Position numbers and translations under genes: made by a program. A stretch of 64,000 nt of DNA from Deltaproteobacteria bacterium (GTDB lineage: Bacteria; Myxococcota_A; Polyangia; Polyangiales; Polyangiaceae), in assembly GCA_016875405.1 (NCBI GenBank), contig VGRJ01000003.1, forward strand, positions 49,633 to 113,632, given 5' to 3'. Below, piece after piece: positions 41,159 to 49,188 of the stretch; within the stretch, counting starts at the first letter, position 1; each line of letters starts with the position of its first letter. A model generated the notes under the pieces. That model made no database searches. It was not told the origin of the DNA and saw only the letters and a list, made by a program, of their open reading frames with translations.

Positions 41159-41392
41159 TCACTCGTCGTCGTCGTCGTCGTCTGAGTCCTCGTCGTCGTC
41201 GTCCGAGTCCTCGTCGTCGTCCGAGTCCTCGTCGTCGTCCGAGTCCTCGTCGTCGTCCGAGTCCTCGTCGTCGTCCGAGTCCTCGTCGTCGTCCGAGTCC
41301 TCGTCGTCGTCCGAGTCCTCGTCGTCGTCGTCGTCGTCGTCGTCGTCCGAGTCCTCGTCGTCGTCGTCCGAGTCCTCGTCGTCCGCGTGATC
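41159..41392. repeat. Asp/Glu/Ser-coding microsatellite in scpB
   Basis: Runs of GTC/GTCC/TCG in an 18-base unit (GAGTCCTCGTCGTCGTCC as read on the plus strand) repeat at least six times with longer TCG runs between. On the coding strand this is EDSDDD. The tract keeps the reading frame throughout and reaches the stop codon, so length changes by multiples of three are tolerated. Confidence 0.9.
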
Positions 41393-42298
41393 CGCTTGGG
41401 ACTCAGGCTGTTCGTTGGAGTCAGCAGGCATGGTGTCGGCGGGCGCCGCGGAAGCGACCTCGACGCCTTCGCTTGTGGCATTGCGCTCGGCGGCCTCCGC
41501 CGCGAGCCGCATCTCCTCAGCCAAGCGCGCCTCCTCGGCCACACGAGCCTCCTCGGCGGCACGCGCTTGCTCCTCGAGCTCGCGCACGGTCGGCTTCGTC
41601 GGATCGATCGGCGCGTCGGGCTCGTCGTCGAACTGGATCGCACCCGAAGGCGCAGACTCGCCGAGCTTCCGCTCGTAGGTGCTGCGGGACTCCACGGTGA
41701 GCTCGGTGAACTCGCGCAAGGTCGGCATGTCGGCGAGCGTGCGCAAACTGAAGAGCTCGAGGAAGGCCTCGGTCGTGCCGTAGAGCAGCGGCCGACCCGG
41801 CTCTTCCTTCTTGCCGAGCACCCGGACGAGATCGCGATCGAGCAGGGTGCGAAGCACCGGCCCGCTGTCGACACCGCGCACGTCGTCGATCTCGGGGCGG
41901 GTCACCGGCTGGCGGTAGGCGATGATCGCGAGCGTCTCGAGCTGAGGGCGCGACATGCGCACCGGCTTCTTACCGGTGATCTCGCGCACGGGCCCCGCAA
42001 ACTTCGGGTTGGTGAGGAACATCCACCCGCGGTGCGTCTCGACGAGCTGAACGCCGCGCGGCTGATAGTCGAGCGCGAGCTCGGCCAAGGCGTCGGCGAC
42101 GAACTGACGCTTGGTGCGGGTCTGCCGCGCGAGCTCACGGAGCGGGAGCGGTGAGTTCGACGCGAACACGATCGCCTCGAGCATGCCCCGGAGGTGACCG
42201 CGGGACAGCTGGGTCGACGCGCGGCGGATCTGCTCCCAAGCCGCCGTTCGGAAGCGGATCAAATCCGCGACACTTGCCTCATTCATCGCGCTATCCAT
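41159..42298 (-). CDS. scpB: Segregation and condensation protein B with an acidic repeat tail
   Basis: 379 residues from ATG 42298, chosen for a GAGGAG at four bases; ATG 42286 is possible. The ScpB core (about 30-225) shows two winged-helix domains: LEAIVFASNSPLPLRELA, GVQLVETHRGWMFLTNPKFAGPVRE, LSRPQLETLAIIAYRQPVTRPEIDDVRGVDSGPVLRTLLDRDLV. ScpB bridges SMC and ScpA in the chromosome condensin. A Glu/Ala helical stretch (about 250-300) leads to a tail of about 75 residues made almost only of Asp, Glu and Ser, in repeats of EDSDDD. Such tails can mimic DNA or be phosphorylated; this one is unusually long. It overlaps scpA by 8 bases. Confidence 0.93.
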   Translation of the reverse strand: MDSAMNEASVADLIRFRTAAWEQIRRASTQLSRGHLRGMLEAIVFASNSPLPLRELARQTRTKRQFVADALAELALDYQPRGVQLVETHRGWMFLTNPKFAGPVREITGKKPVRMSRPQLETLAIIAYRQPVTRPEIDDVRGVDSGPVLRTLLDRDLVRVLGKKEEPGRPLLYGTTEAFLELFSLRTLADMPTLREFTELTVESRSTYERKLGESAPSGAIQFDDEPDAPIDPTKPTVRELEEQARAAEEARVAEEARLAEEMRLAAEAAERNATSEGVEVASAAPADTMPADSNEQPESQADHADDEDSDDDDEDSDDDDDDDDDEDSDDDEDSDDDEDSDDDEDSDDDEDSDDDEDSDDDEDSDDDDEDSDDDDDDE

Positions 42299-43265
42299 CG
42301 CGCTCCTCCGTCTCGTGTCCGTCTGCGTGCGCTTCCTCGATCGCCGGCGCGTCCTCGAGCAGGACGACGGGCTCGCGGTCTTCGCCGCCGGTGTCGCCCG
42401 GCAGCGGGACGCCATCGTTCAACGTCTTGGCGTGGAACTCGACGACCAGATCCCCGAGGTCATCGCTCTCCAGGAAGACGCGCGCGACCCGCATCTTGCA
42501 CATCTCGAGCACGGCGAGGAACGTGATGATGAGGTCGAAGCGAGACGGCTCGACGCCAACGCTCTCGGGGCCGCCGACGGGTACGGTGAGGAGCAGCTCC
42601 TCGAAGCCCATCCGCCGGCGCTTGGCGAGGACCTCGCTCAGCTGAACCATGCGCTCCGAGATGCTGATCTCTTCGAAGTGGACATGGTGCTCGACCGGCT
42701 TCTTGGTCGTCTTCTCGAGGAGCTTGGAGAAGACGTCGAAGAGCCGAAACACGCTCACCGGCGCAAACGGCGCAGGCCCCTCGGGGATGGGGGACATCGT
42801 GCCCCGCTCGAACATGTCGCGCCCGGGGCCGGGCCGATCGCCCAGACGATCGGCCGCCTCGCGGTACTTCTGGTATTCGAGCAGCCGGCGGATCAGATCG
42901 GCGCGCGGATCGAGCTCCTCCTCGGACCCGTCGTCGTCGCCTCCCTGAGCCGGGTCGACCGGGAGAAGCATGCGCGACTTGATGTAGGTCAAGGTCGCAG
43001 CCATGACGAGGTACTCGCTCGCGAGGTCGATCGTGACCTCCTGCATCACGGCGAGGTACTCGAGGTACTTCTGCGTGACGAAGCCGATCGGGATGTCGAG
43101 GATGTCGAGCTCGTGCTTCTTGACGAGGTGCAAGAGCAGGTCGAGCGGGCCCTCGAAGACGTCGAGCTTTACGCGGTAGGCGTCCGCGCGGTCGACCTCT
43201 TCGGGGTCGAGGCTCTCCTCGGCTCGGGGCTTCACGGGACCCGCACCCTTAGCCGGTCGGGACAT
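42291..43265 (-). CDS. scpA: Segregation and condensation protein A
   Basis: 324 residues. The N-terminal SMC-binding half has VKLDVFEGPLDLLLHLVKKHELDILDIPIGFVTQKYLEYLAVMQEVTIDLASEYLVMAATLTYIKSRMLLP, the family hallmark. An acidic linker follows, then helices ADLIRRLLEYQKYREAADRL. The C-terminal winged helix has HHVHFEEISISERMVQLSEVL and FDLIITFLAVLEMCKMRVARVF. An acidic tail of about 40 residues is also present, echoing the acidic end of ScpB. First gene of the scpAB unit; a short spacer separates it from the divergent gene at 43335. Confidence 0.95.
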   Translation of the reverse strand: MSRPAKGAGPVKPRAEESLDPEEVDRADAYRVKLDVFEGPLDLLLHLVKKHELDILDIPIGFVTQKYLEYLAVMQEVTIDLASEYLVMAATLTYIKSRMLLPVDPAQGGDDDGSEEELDPRADLIRRLLEYQKYREAADRLGDRPGPGRDMFERGTMSPIPEGPAPFAPVSVFRLFDVFSKLLEKTTKKPVEHHVHFEEISISERMVQLSEVLAKRRRMGFEELLLTVPVGGPESVGVEPSRFDLIITFLAVLEMCKMRVARVFLESDDLGDLVVEFHAKTLNDGVPLPGDTGGEDREPVVLLEDAPAIEEAHADGHETEERDG

Positions 43266-43334
43266 GGAACGCTACAGCAACGGAACGCACGCCCACGCTG
43301 CGTCTTGGGCCCGGGTCCGCTAGGCTCGGAGGCG

Positions 43335-44170
43335 GTGTTCAGCGACAACTCCAGGGGTGATTCGGAGCCCCCTCGCCCCCTGCCGCAGCCCCGCTCTCGG
43401 GTGGGTATTTCATGCGCGACGTGGGTGGCGCTCACGCTCGTCGCGACGCCGGCGGCCTTCGCGGCAGCCCCGAAGCCGACCCCCGCGAAGACGCCCCTCG
43501 GTCCTCTTCGCCGGTCGCGCCGTGGACGCTCACCTCGGCCCCCTCGCGCACCGCCGATGGGGAGCGCCTCCACTCGCTCTTCTACACGGGCGTCGGGATG
43601 TTCGCCCTCCCGGCGGCCGAGGTCTGCTCGACGCCAGGCGCGCCTTGCCAGCCTGGCGAGACGAGCCTCTCGGTGTCGCTATCGGCCCTGCTGCGGTGGG
43701 GCCGGATCGCGGCAGGCGCCGACGCAGATGTCGCCTTCGGCCTCCGCCCCGAGAAGAGCGTGCGCGCACCCGGACGTGAGCACGTCCGCAGCTACTACTG
43801 TTTCCACGCGCTCTTTCGCTACCTCTTTCCGGTCACGCGACGCCTCGAGTGGTGGACCGGAGCGAGCCTGGGCGCGGTGGTCTTGAGCGACACCTGGAGC
43901 ACCCCGTCGGACCGCGAGCCGTACGCGGACATTCGCACGATCGGGCCGGAGAGGCTGTCGCTGCGGAGCGAAGGCCTGAGCCTCGGGCCGAGCATCGGAG
44001 CTCACTATCGGTTCCGAGATCGCTGGCTCGTCGGCTCGCAATTTCGCTACTTGAACTGGTTCCTCCCGACCGAGCGCGCCGTCACGCCCTTCGACGACAC
44101 CGCGTCGCTCGCGGGGCGGGTGGACGTGTTCGAGCTCGCCGTTTTCCTGGGTTTCCGCGCGGGGCAGTGA
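43335..44170 (+). CDS. Probable outer-membrane beta-barrel protein, N-terminus in another frame
   Basis: The clear part is residues from about 43505 to the stop at 44170: LHSLFYTGVGMFALPAAE, SLSVSLSALLRWGRIAAGADADVAFGL, LEWWTGASLGAVVLS, SIGAHYRFRDRWLVGSQFRYLNWFLP, FELAVFLGFRAGQ. These alternating strands end in an aromatic-basic C-terminus like small OmpA- or lipid-A-type barrels. Upstream in this frame is Arg/Gly-rich. A different frame from GTG 43335 or GTG 43401 instead encodes a good signal peptide (ISCATWVALTLVATPAAFAA) ending at about 43495, just before the clear part. One missing base in the C-runs at 43480-43497 would join them. So it is either frameshifted or starts at ATG 43412. Confidence 0.5.
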
Positions 44171-44215
44171 GCGCAGGTTGACTTCCGGAGCGCGGGTTTG
44201 TAGCGAAGAGGCGCG

Positions 44216-45067
44216 ATGCCGTTCGACCTCAGCCAAATCGGCGCGAAGAGCAAGACCTACACCCACGCCTACGACTGGAAGCAGCAGGCGACGTACGCGC
44301 TCGGCATCGGGGCGAAGCGGGACGAGCTCGCGTACCTCTACGAGAACCACGCGGGCGGGATGAACGTCTTTCCGACCTACGCCGTAGTGCCCGCGTTCGA
44401 GCCGGTGCTCGAGATGATGAGCCGCGCGCAGGCGAACTTCGCGATGGTCGTGCACGGCGCGCAGAAGATCCGGATGAAGCGCGCGCTGCCCGCGACGGCG
44501 ACGCTCGAGACCGTGGCCACCCTGCGCGGCATCTACGACTTGAAGAAGCTGTCGTCGCTCATCGTCGACACCGAGACCCGGATCGACGGCGAGGTGGCCT
44601 TCACCACCGAGTGGGGGATCCTGGTGCGCGGCGAGGGGAACTTCGGCGGCGAGCGGCCGCCGAAGGACGACGAGGGTCACTCGGCCCCCTCGGGACAGGA
44701 GCCCGACTGGGAGTTCGAGGAGGCGACGAGCCCCGAACAGGCGCTGCTCTACCGCATCTCAGGCGACACGAATCCGCTCCACGCGGATCCGGAGTTCGCC
44801 GCCAAGGTCGGGTTCCCGCAAGGCCCGATCCTGCATGGCTTGTGCACCTACGGCCACGTCGCGCGTGCCGCGACCGCCAAGGCGGCAGGCGGCGATGCGA
44901 CGAAGCTCTCGGCGATGGGCGCGCAATTCCGAAACCCGGTGTGGCCGGGTGACACCATCGTCACGCGAGGCTACAACCTCGGTGGCGGAAAGGTCGCCCT
45001 TCAGGCATTTGCCAAGGGCCGCCCCGACCCGGTCGTGACGAACGCCTGGGCGACCTTCAACGACTGA
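44216..45067 (+). CDS. MaoC-like double hotdog enoyl-CoA hydratase 2
   Basis: 283 residues with two hotdog domains. The first half has the HAGGMNVFPTYAVVPAFEPVL substrate-side region and VVHGAQKIRMKRALPATATLE. The second half carries hydratase-2 motif with the catalytic Asp and His: YRISGDTNPLHADPEFAAKVGFPQGPILHGLCTYGHVARA. This matches (R)-specific enoyl-CoA hydratases as in peroxisomal multifunctional enzyme 2 or the actinobacterial HtdX/ChsH group. It would hydrate trans-2-enoyl-CoA in fatty-acid or sterol-side-chain oxidation. No signal peptide; cytosolic. The next gene follows after 8 bases and may be co-transcribed. Confidence 0.9.
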   Translation: MPFDLSQIGAKSKTYTHAYDWKQQATYALGIGAKRDELAYLYENHAGGMNVFPTYAVVPAFEPVLEMMSRAQANFAMVVHGAQKIRMKRALPATATLETVATLRGIYDLKKLSSLIVDTETRIDGEVAFTTEWGILVRGEGNFGGERPPKDDEGHSAPSGQEPDWEFEEATSPEQALLYRISGDTNPLHADPEFAAKVGFPQGPILHGLCTYGHVARAATAKAAGGDATKLSAMGAQFRNPVWPGDTIVTRGYNLGGGKVALQAFAKGRPDPVVTNAWATFND

Positions 45068-45075
45068 GGACCGAC

Positions 45076-45450
45076 ATGGCGACGAAGAAGCAGGCGAACA
45101 AGGGCAAGCAGCACGACAAGCACGAGCACGGCGAGGCTGCGAGCGAGGCCCATGACCACGGTCACGGCCAGGGCGACCACGGGCACCACGACGAGGCCGA
45201 GGACGACGAAGCCGAGAGCCGCGCAGACGATCCGACGTGGTGGGCGCCGCACGCCGTGCTGGTGACGCTGCTCTTCTTCGGCATCGGCAGCATGATGGGC
45301 CTCTTCAACAAGTGGCTCGTCCCGCTCGTCACTGGTGGCCACGCGGCCCACGCCTCGGCGGACCACGGGTCGCATGGCGCGGACGCTCACAAGCCCACGC
45401 AACCGCCCTCCGCGAAGCCCGCGGCGGCACCGGCGAAGGGCGCTCACTGA
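45076..45450 (+). CDS. Small His/Asp-rich single-pass membrane protein
   Basis: 124 residues, GAGGA six bases before ATG 45076. N-terminal 50 residues are charged and rich in His, Lys, Asp and Glu (HDHGHGQGDHGHHDEAED). One hydrophobic helix spans about 58-80 (HAVLVTLLFFGIGSMMGLFN). A second His cluster (HAAHASADHGSHGADAH) and a Pro/Ala tail follow. The His clusters on both sides could bind nickel, cobalt, zinc or copper; no family is recognised. The 8-base gap from the MaoC gene suggests co-transcription, though a shared function is not obvious. Confidence 0.7.
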   Translation: MATKKQANKGKQHDKHEHGEAASEAHDHGHGQGDHGHHDEAEDDEAESRADDPTWWAPHAVLVTLLFFGIGSMMGLFNKWLVPLVTGGHAAHASADHGSHGADAHKPTQPPSAKPAAAPAKGAH

Positions 45451-45490
45451 CCCGCGCACCCGAGGTCGCCGCGTCCCTCGAGGCTCGCGG

Positions 45491-46627
45491 TCAAGGCGCG
45501 TCGAGCGAGAGCGGCGCCGTCCTCGGCAACACGGCGCTCGGCGCGAGCTGCACGGCAGCGTAGTCCGGGCACTCGCGCGCTCCGCCGGGAGGCTCGGCGG
45601 TCGCGCAGAGGGCACGTACGCAGCCGAGGTAGCGCGACGACGCGTAGCGCTCCTTGAGGCGCTTCGCGGCCCGGCAGGCCTCCTCCGGCTCCGCGAGGCG
45701 CAGCGACACCACGCCCTCTTGCCAGGTCGCGTCGTCACCGAGGATCGACGATTCGTGGGTGGTCGCGACGCGGCGAAACTCGTCGCGCGCTCCGCGCAGA
45801 TCGCCGAGAGCGTCGCGGTAGAGCTCGGCGATCCTCATCTGGGCGAACGGATACTTCGGCCGCTCGTAGCTCTGGCCGAACCAAGCCACCTCACGCGCTC
45901 CGAGCAGCTCGCGAAGCTCTTCGACCGCGCGACGAGGCTCGTTCATCCGCTCGGAGACGACCGAGGCCTGATAGTACGCATCGTCGGTGAGCGGACCGTG
46001 CGGCAGCGGAAATTTGCGCGCGGTCGCGAGCAGCTCGGCGTGTGCCTCGGCGAGCTTACCCTCGCGGGCGAAGGAGAGGCCTCGCTCGTACTCGAGCTGC
46101 TGGACGCCCTCGGGCGCCTTCACCTTTGCGTGCAAGGAGGCTAGCCTTGTCCGAAGCTCCTCCTCCGTCCCGGTCTCTCGGAGGCGTCGAACGAGCGTGC
46201 GGATCGCGGTCACCGCCGCGCCGTCCTCACCGTGACGCGCGATCGCGTCGACGAGGAGCTCGTCGCTGCGAGGGTCACCCAACTCGATCGCGGTGTTCGC
46301 TTGCTCGAAGCGGACGCGAGCCGCTCGAGAGCCGGTCGGAGCCTCGCGCAGCATGCGCTCGTAGACCGCGAGGGCCTCGGGCTCGCGATCGAGGCGACGA
46401 AGGATTCGCGCATAGAGGAAGCGGGCCTCGTCACGATCACGCGCGCGGCGGGCGTCCTTGGCCGCCTGCTCGAGGAGAGACAGCGCCTCCTCGTGACGCC
46501 CCGCGGCGATCGCGCGCCGCGCCGCGCTGAACGACCGCACCCAGCCCTCCCCGTACGCGGGCCCCGCGCATCCGGCCGCGAGGAGCGCCACGAGCAGGGC
46601 GAGAGTCCTACCGCCGCGCTCAGCCAT
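45491..46627 (-). CDS. TPR-like repeat lipoprotein
   Basis: 378 residues from ATG 46627, which overlaps the end of the threonine aldolase gene by 8 bases. Lipobox AAGC (Cys 20). The body is nearly all paired helices of about 34 residues with small residues at fixed places ([59 protein letters not shown]), as in TPR or Sel1-like solenoids. It continues with [21 protein letters not shown] and [28 protein letters not shown]. Proteins of this kind scaffold envelope assemblies. Cys pairs near the end ([27 protein letters not shown]) may be disulfides. Translational coupling to the aldolase gene is likely positional. Confidence 0.8.
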   Translation of the reverse strand: MAERGGRTLALLVALLAAGCAGPAYGEGWVRSFSAARRAIAAGRHEEALSLLEQAAKDARRARDRDEARFLYARILRRLDREPEALAVYERMLREAPTGSRAARVRFEQANTAIELGDPRSDELLVDAIARHGEDGAAVTAIRTLVRRLRETGTEEELRTRLASLHAKVKAPEGVQQLEYERGLSFAREGKLAEAHAELLATARKFPLPHGPLTDDAYYQASVVSERMNEPRRAVEELRELLGAREVAWFGQSYERPKYPFAQMRIAELYRDALGDLRGARDEFRRVATTHESSILGDDATWQEGVVSLRLAEPEEACRAAKRLKERYASSRYLGCVRALCATAEPPGGARECPDYAAVQLAPSAVLPRTAPLSLDAP

Positions 46628-47636
46628 GCGTCGCCTCGCGGACCGCCGCGGTGAGCGCATCGACGGCGCGCTCGAAGCCCTCCCCAGAGACGTCGAGGTG
46701 TGTGACAAAGCGCACGGTGCGGCGATCGATCGCCGAGCAGAGGACACCTCGATCGCGTGCCGCGCTGACGATGCGCTCGGCCTCGGCGACGCGAATGACG
46801 ACGATGTTCGTCTCGACAGGCCAGACCTCGACGCCGGGGAGCTCGACGAGCCGACGGCCGAGGAGGGCCGCGGCCTCGTGATCGCGCATGAGCACCGAGC
46901 GGTGATGCTCGATGCCATGCAGCGCTGCCGCGGCGAGGACGCCGACCTGTCGCATGCCGCCTCCGAGCATCTTGCGGAGACGGAGCGCCGCTTCGACGAG
47001 CGGCGCCGGACCTGCGAGCGCCGAGCCGACAGGCGCGCCGAGCCCCTTCGAAAAGCAGACGCTCACCGTGTCACAAGGTGCCGCGAGCTCTCGCTCCGAG
47101 AGCCCGGTCGCGACCGCGGCGTTCCAGAGCCGAGCGCCGTCGAGGTGAAGACCGAGGCCCTGCTCGCGCGCGAGCGCGGCGAGCGCGACAACGTCGCCTT
47201 GTGGGAAGACGCGACCGCCCCCCATGTTGTGGGTGTTCTCGACGGCGATGAGCCTCGTCTTCGGAAGCCAGTATGCCGGGGACCGTACGAGCCCCTTCGC
47301 CTCCTCGACGGTGAAGACCTCGCGCGCGGCGGTAGCGAACTGCACGCCGGCCCAGGCCGCGCCGGCGCCGGACTCGTAGTGCACGAGGTGCGCGCTCTTG
47401 CCCGCGATCACCTCTTCACCAGGTCGAGCGTGGAGCATCAAGGCGAGCTGGTTCGCCATCGTCCCGGTCGGAACGAAGAGCGCGCGCTCCTTGCCGAGGA
47501 GCTCTGCGATGCGCTCCTCGAGGCGACGCGTCGTGGGGTCTTCACGGTAGACGTCGTCGCCGCACTCCGCCTCGGCCATCGCCTTGCGCATCGCGGCCGT
47601 CGGCTGCGTCACCGTGTCGGAGCGGAGATCGAACAT
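46620..47636 (-). CDS. ltaE: Low-specificity L-threonine aldolase
   Basis: 338 residues, fold type I PLP enzyme that cleaves L-threonine or allo-threonine to glycine and acetaldehyde. Family blocks: [61 protein letters not shown] at the N-terminus, [28 protein letters not shown] (Asp and Arg around PLP) and [18 protein letters not shown] (Schiff-base Lys). Full length. It is upstream of and overlaps the TPR lipoprotein gene. Upstream of it, on the same strand, lie the decayed phosphoesterase and ATP-grasp genes. Confidence 0.94.
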   Translation of the reverse strand: MFDLRSDTVTQPTAAMRKAMAEAECGDDVYREDPTTRRLEERIAELLGKERALFVPTGTMANQLALMLHARPGEEVIAGKSAHLVHYESGAGAAWAGVQFATAAREVFTVEEAKGLVRSPAYWLPKTRLIAVENTHNMGGGRVFPQGDVVALAALAREQGLGLHLDGARLWNAAVATGLSERELAAPCDTVSVCFSKGLGAPVGSALAGPAPLVEAALRLRKMLGGGMRQVGVLAAAALHGIEHHRSVLMRDHEAAALLGRRLVELPGVEVWPVETNIVVIRVAEAERIVSAARDRGVLCSAIDRRTVRFVTHLDVSGEGFERAVDALTAAVREATHG

Positions 47637-47669
47637 CGTCTGCGAGTCTAGCGCGAGGCGGCGAGGTTC

Positions 47670-48273
47670 TCATCCACCGCGCGTTCGGCTCGACCACGAG
47701 CGCATCCATCGCCGAACGCGTAGACGACCGCGCACGAAGAGCCCAGGCCGATAGCCTGCGCGGCGCGCGCGCTCCTCGCTCGCGCGGTGGTCGCATGACG
47801 CGTACCCGAACGTGACGAGCCGCGCGTCGGTGTCGAGGACGGCAAAGCACGCGAGCTCCTCGCCACGACGAGCCCCATCGACCGAGCCGGGGTTGACGAA
47901 CCACCCCTTGCCCTCACCGACCTCGACCGTCCCTCGCGCGCCGAAGCGACTCATGACGCGTGAGCCGTCTCGCAGGTGAACACGATGGACGCCCGCGACA
48001 TGCGTGTGTCCGTGCACGGCGAGCCATACAGCGGCGTCGCGGCCCTCGACGAAGTACTGGTTGCGGACGAATTCGAGCGGCCCCAGCGCGCGACGGGTGA
48101 CGTCGTCGACGTGACCATGAAAGACACCGATACCGACCGACAAGGCCCGCCACGTCGGCAGCCGGGCGAGGAAAGCCCGCCGCGACGGGTCGAGCGTGGC
48201 GCGCGTGCGACGGAGAGCAGTCCTCGAGCGCCGCGAGGTTGCCGTGGGGGTCGGCGATCAAGCCGAGGCGCAT
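47670..48273 (-). pseudogene. Metallophosphoesterase gene, middle deleted and frame broken
   Basis: ATG 48273 follows GGAG by six bases and starts a metallophosphoesterase: MRLGLIADPHGNLAALE, with the DxH metal motif. Right after that the frame fails. From about 48225 another frame resumes as TALRRTRATLDPSRRAFLARLPTWRALSVGIGVFHGHVDD and runs through LAVHGHTHVAG (GHTH metal motif), GKGWFVNPGSVDGARRG, to 47670. The block that should hold GDxxDR- and GNHD-type motifs, some 60-100 residues, is absent. The tail after GYASCDH also drifts. So ends are kept while the metal centre's middle is lost. It is the last gene of a long operon and overlaps the ATP-grasp remnant by 16 bases. Confidence 0.7.
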
Positions 48274-49137
48274 CGAGCACTCCATCGCGACGAGACCTCG
48301 CCACGCAAGCAGACGAGCGCGGGCAACGGGTCGTCATACGCGAACACCTCGTACACCTTTGGCCCGCGCGCCAGGGACCAGAGCCAGCGCGGCAGTGAGA
48401 GCCCGTGATCGCGTCCTGCGCCGTAATCGCGGTCGAGATCGAGCCAGCGGGTCCGGGACCTCGGAGCGGACGGCGGCGGCGGACGACGCTCGACGAGCGA
48501 ACGGTACGCTGTGAGCCGGAGGTTTACCTCGTCGACGGCGCCAAGGTAGCTCCACAAGGTGAAGCGCGAGCTGAGCTCGAGGGTCAGGAGCTCGCCCGTC
48601 GAGCGGGGCCTCACGAGGTCGTGGTGACATCGTGCGCTTCGAGCGCGCCTTCACGACGGCGAGCGGTCAAAACCGCCCCGACGAGGCCGCCGGCTCATCG
48701 ACGTCGAGCGTCTCGGGGACGAGCACCCCACGTTTCACGGCACGCTCGTAGAAGCGCTGCTTGTCGAGCGAGCAGGCGAGCAGAGCTTCGTCCCCGAGTG
48801 TCACCGCGAAGCGCGACTCGATCGTCACTCGATTCCGCGCCACGAAGGCGAGCGCGGCGTCCGAGCCGTAGACGAGGAGCGGACGCGGCCCCTCGCGACC
48901 CACGATCGAATCGGCAGCGACCGAGAGCGCACGAAGCGCGTGGAGCTCGGTCGCCCCTTCGAGAGGCGGGAGGACCAGCGTACGCGCAGTATGGCGCGAC
49001 CAGAGCGCCGGCTCGTCGGGCTCGATCGTCACCAGCACGGTTGGGACACCGGCTCGCGCGAGCGGCCTCACCAACGTCAAGTCACCGAGGACAAGCGCGG
49101 GGATGATGCGCGAGGTCGCGCTCGACGTGGTCGACAT
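48258..49137 (-). pseudogene. ATP-grasp ligase gene, middle deleted
   Basis: The N-terminal part from ATG 49137 is intact for 156 residues: PALVLGDLTLVRPLARAGVPTVLVTIEPDEPALWSRHT, GPRPLLVYGSDAALAFVARNRVTIESRFAVTLGD and SLDKQRFYERAVKRGVLVPETLDV, the preATP-grasp domain of carboxylate-amine ligases. It stops at TGA 48667. In the same frame PLAVVKARSK, the first ATP-grasp Lys strand, follows. Another frame from about 48600 then supplies the end of such ligases: LELSSRFTLWSYLGAVDEVNL, TRWLDLDRDYGAGRDHGLSLPRWLWSL, PKVYEVFAYDDPLPALV. Roughly 100-150 residues of the ATP-grasp core are missing. Probably inactive, unless the loss is an assembly artefact. Confidence 0.7.
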
Positions 49138-49188
49138 CGACGGACGCAGGCTGCAACCGCCGTACTGTCGACGAGCTCGCGACCGTGG

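Noticed and set aside
41159..41392. Plus-strand Ser-rich open frame over the scpB repeat
   Set aside because: It is only the complement of the acidic repeat; the minus-strand frame belongs to a clear ScpB.
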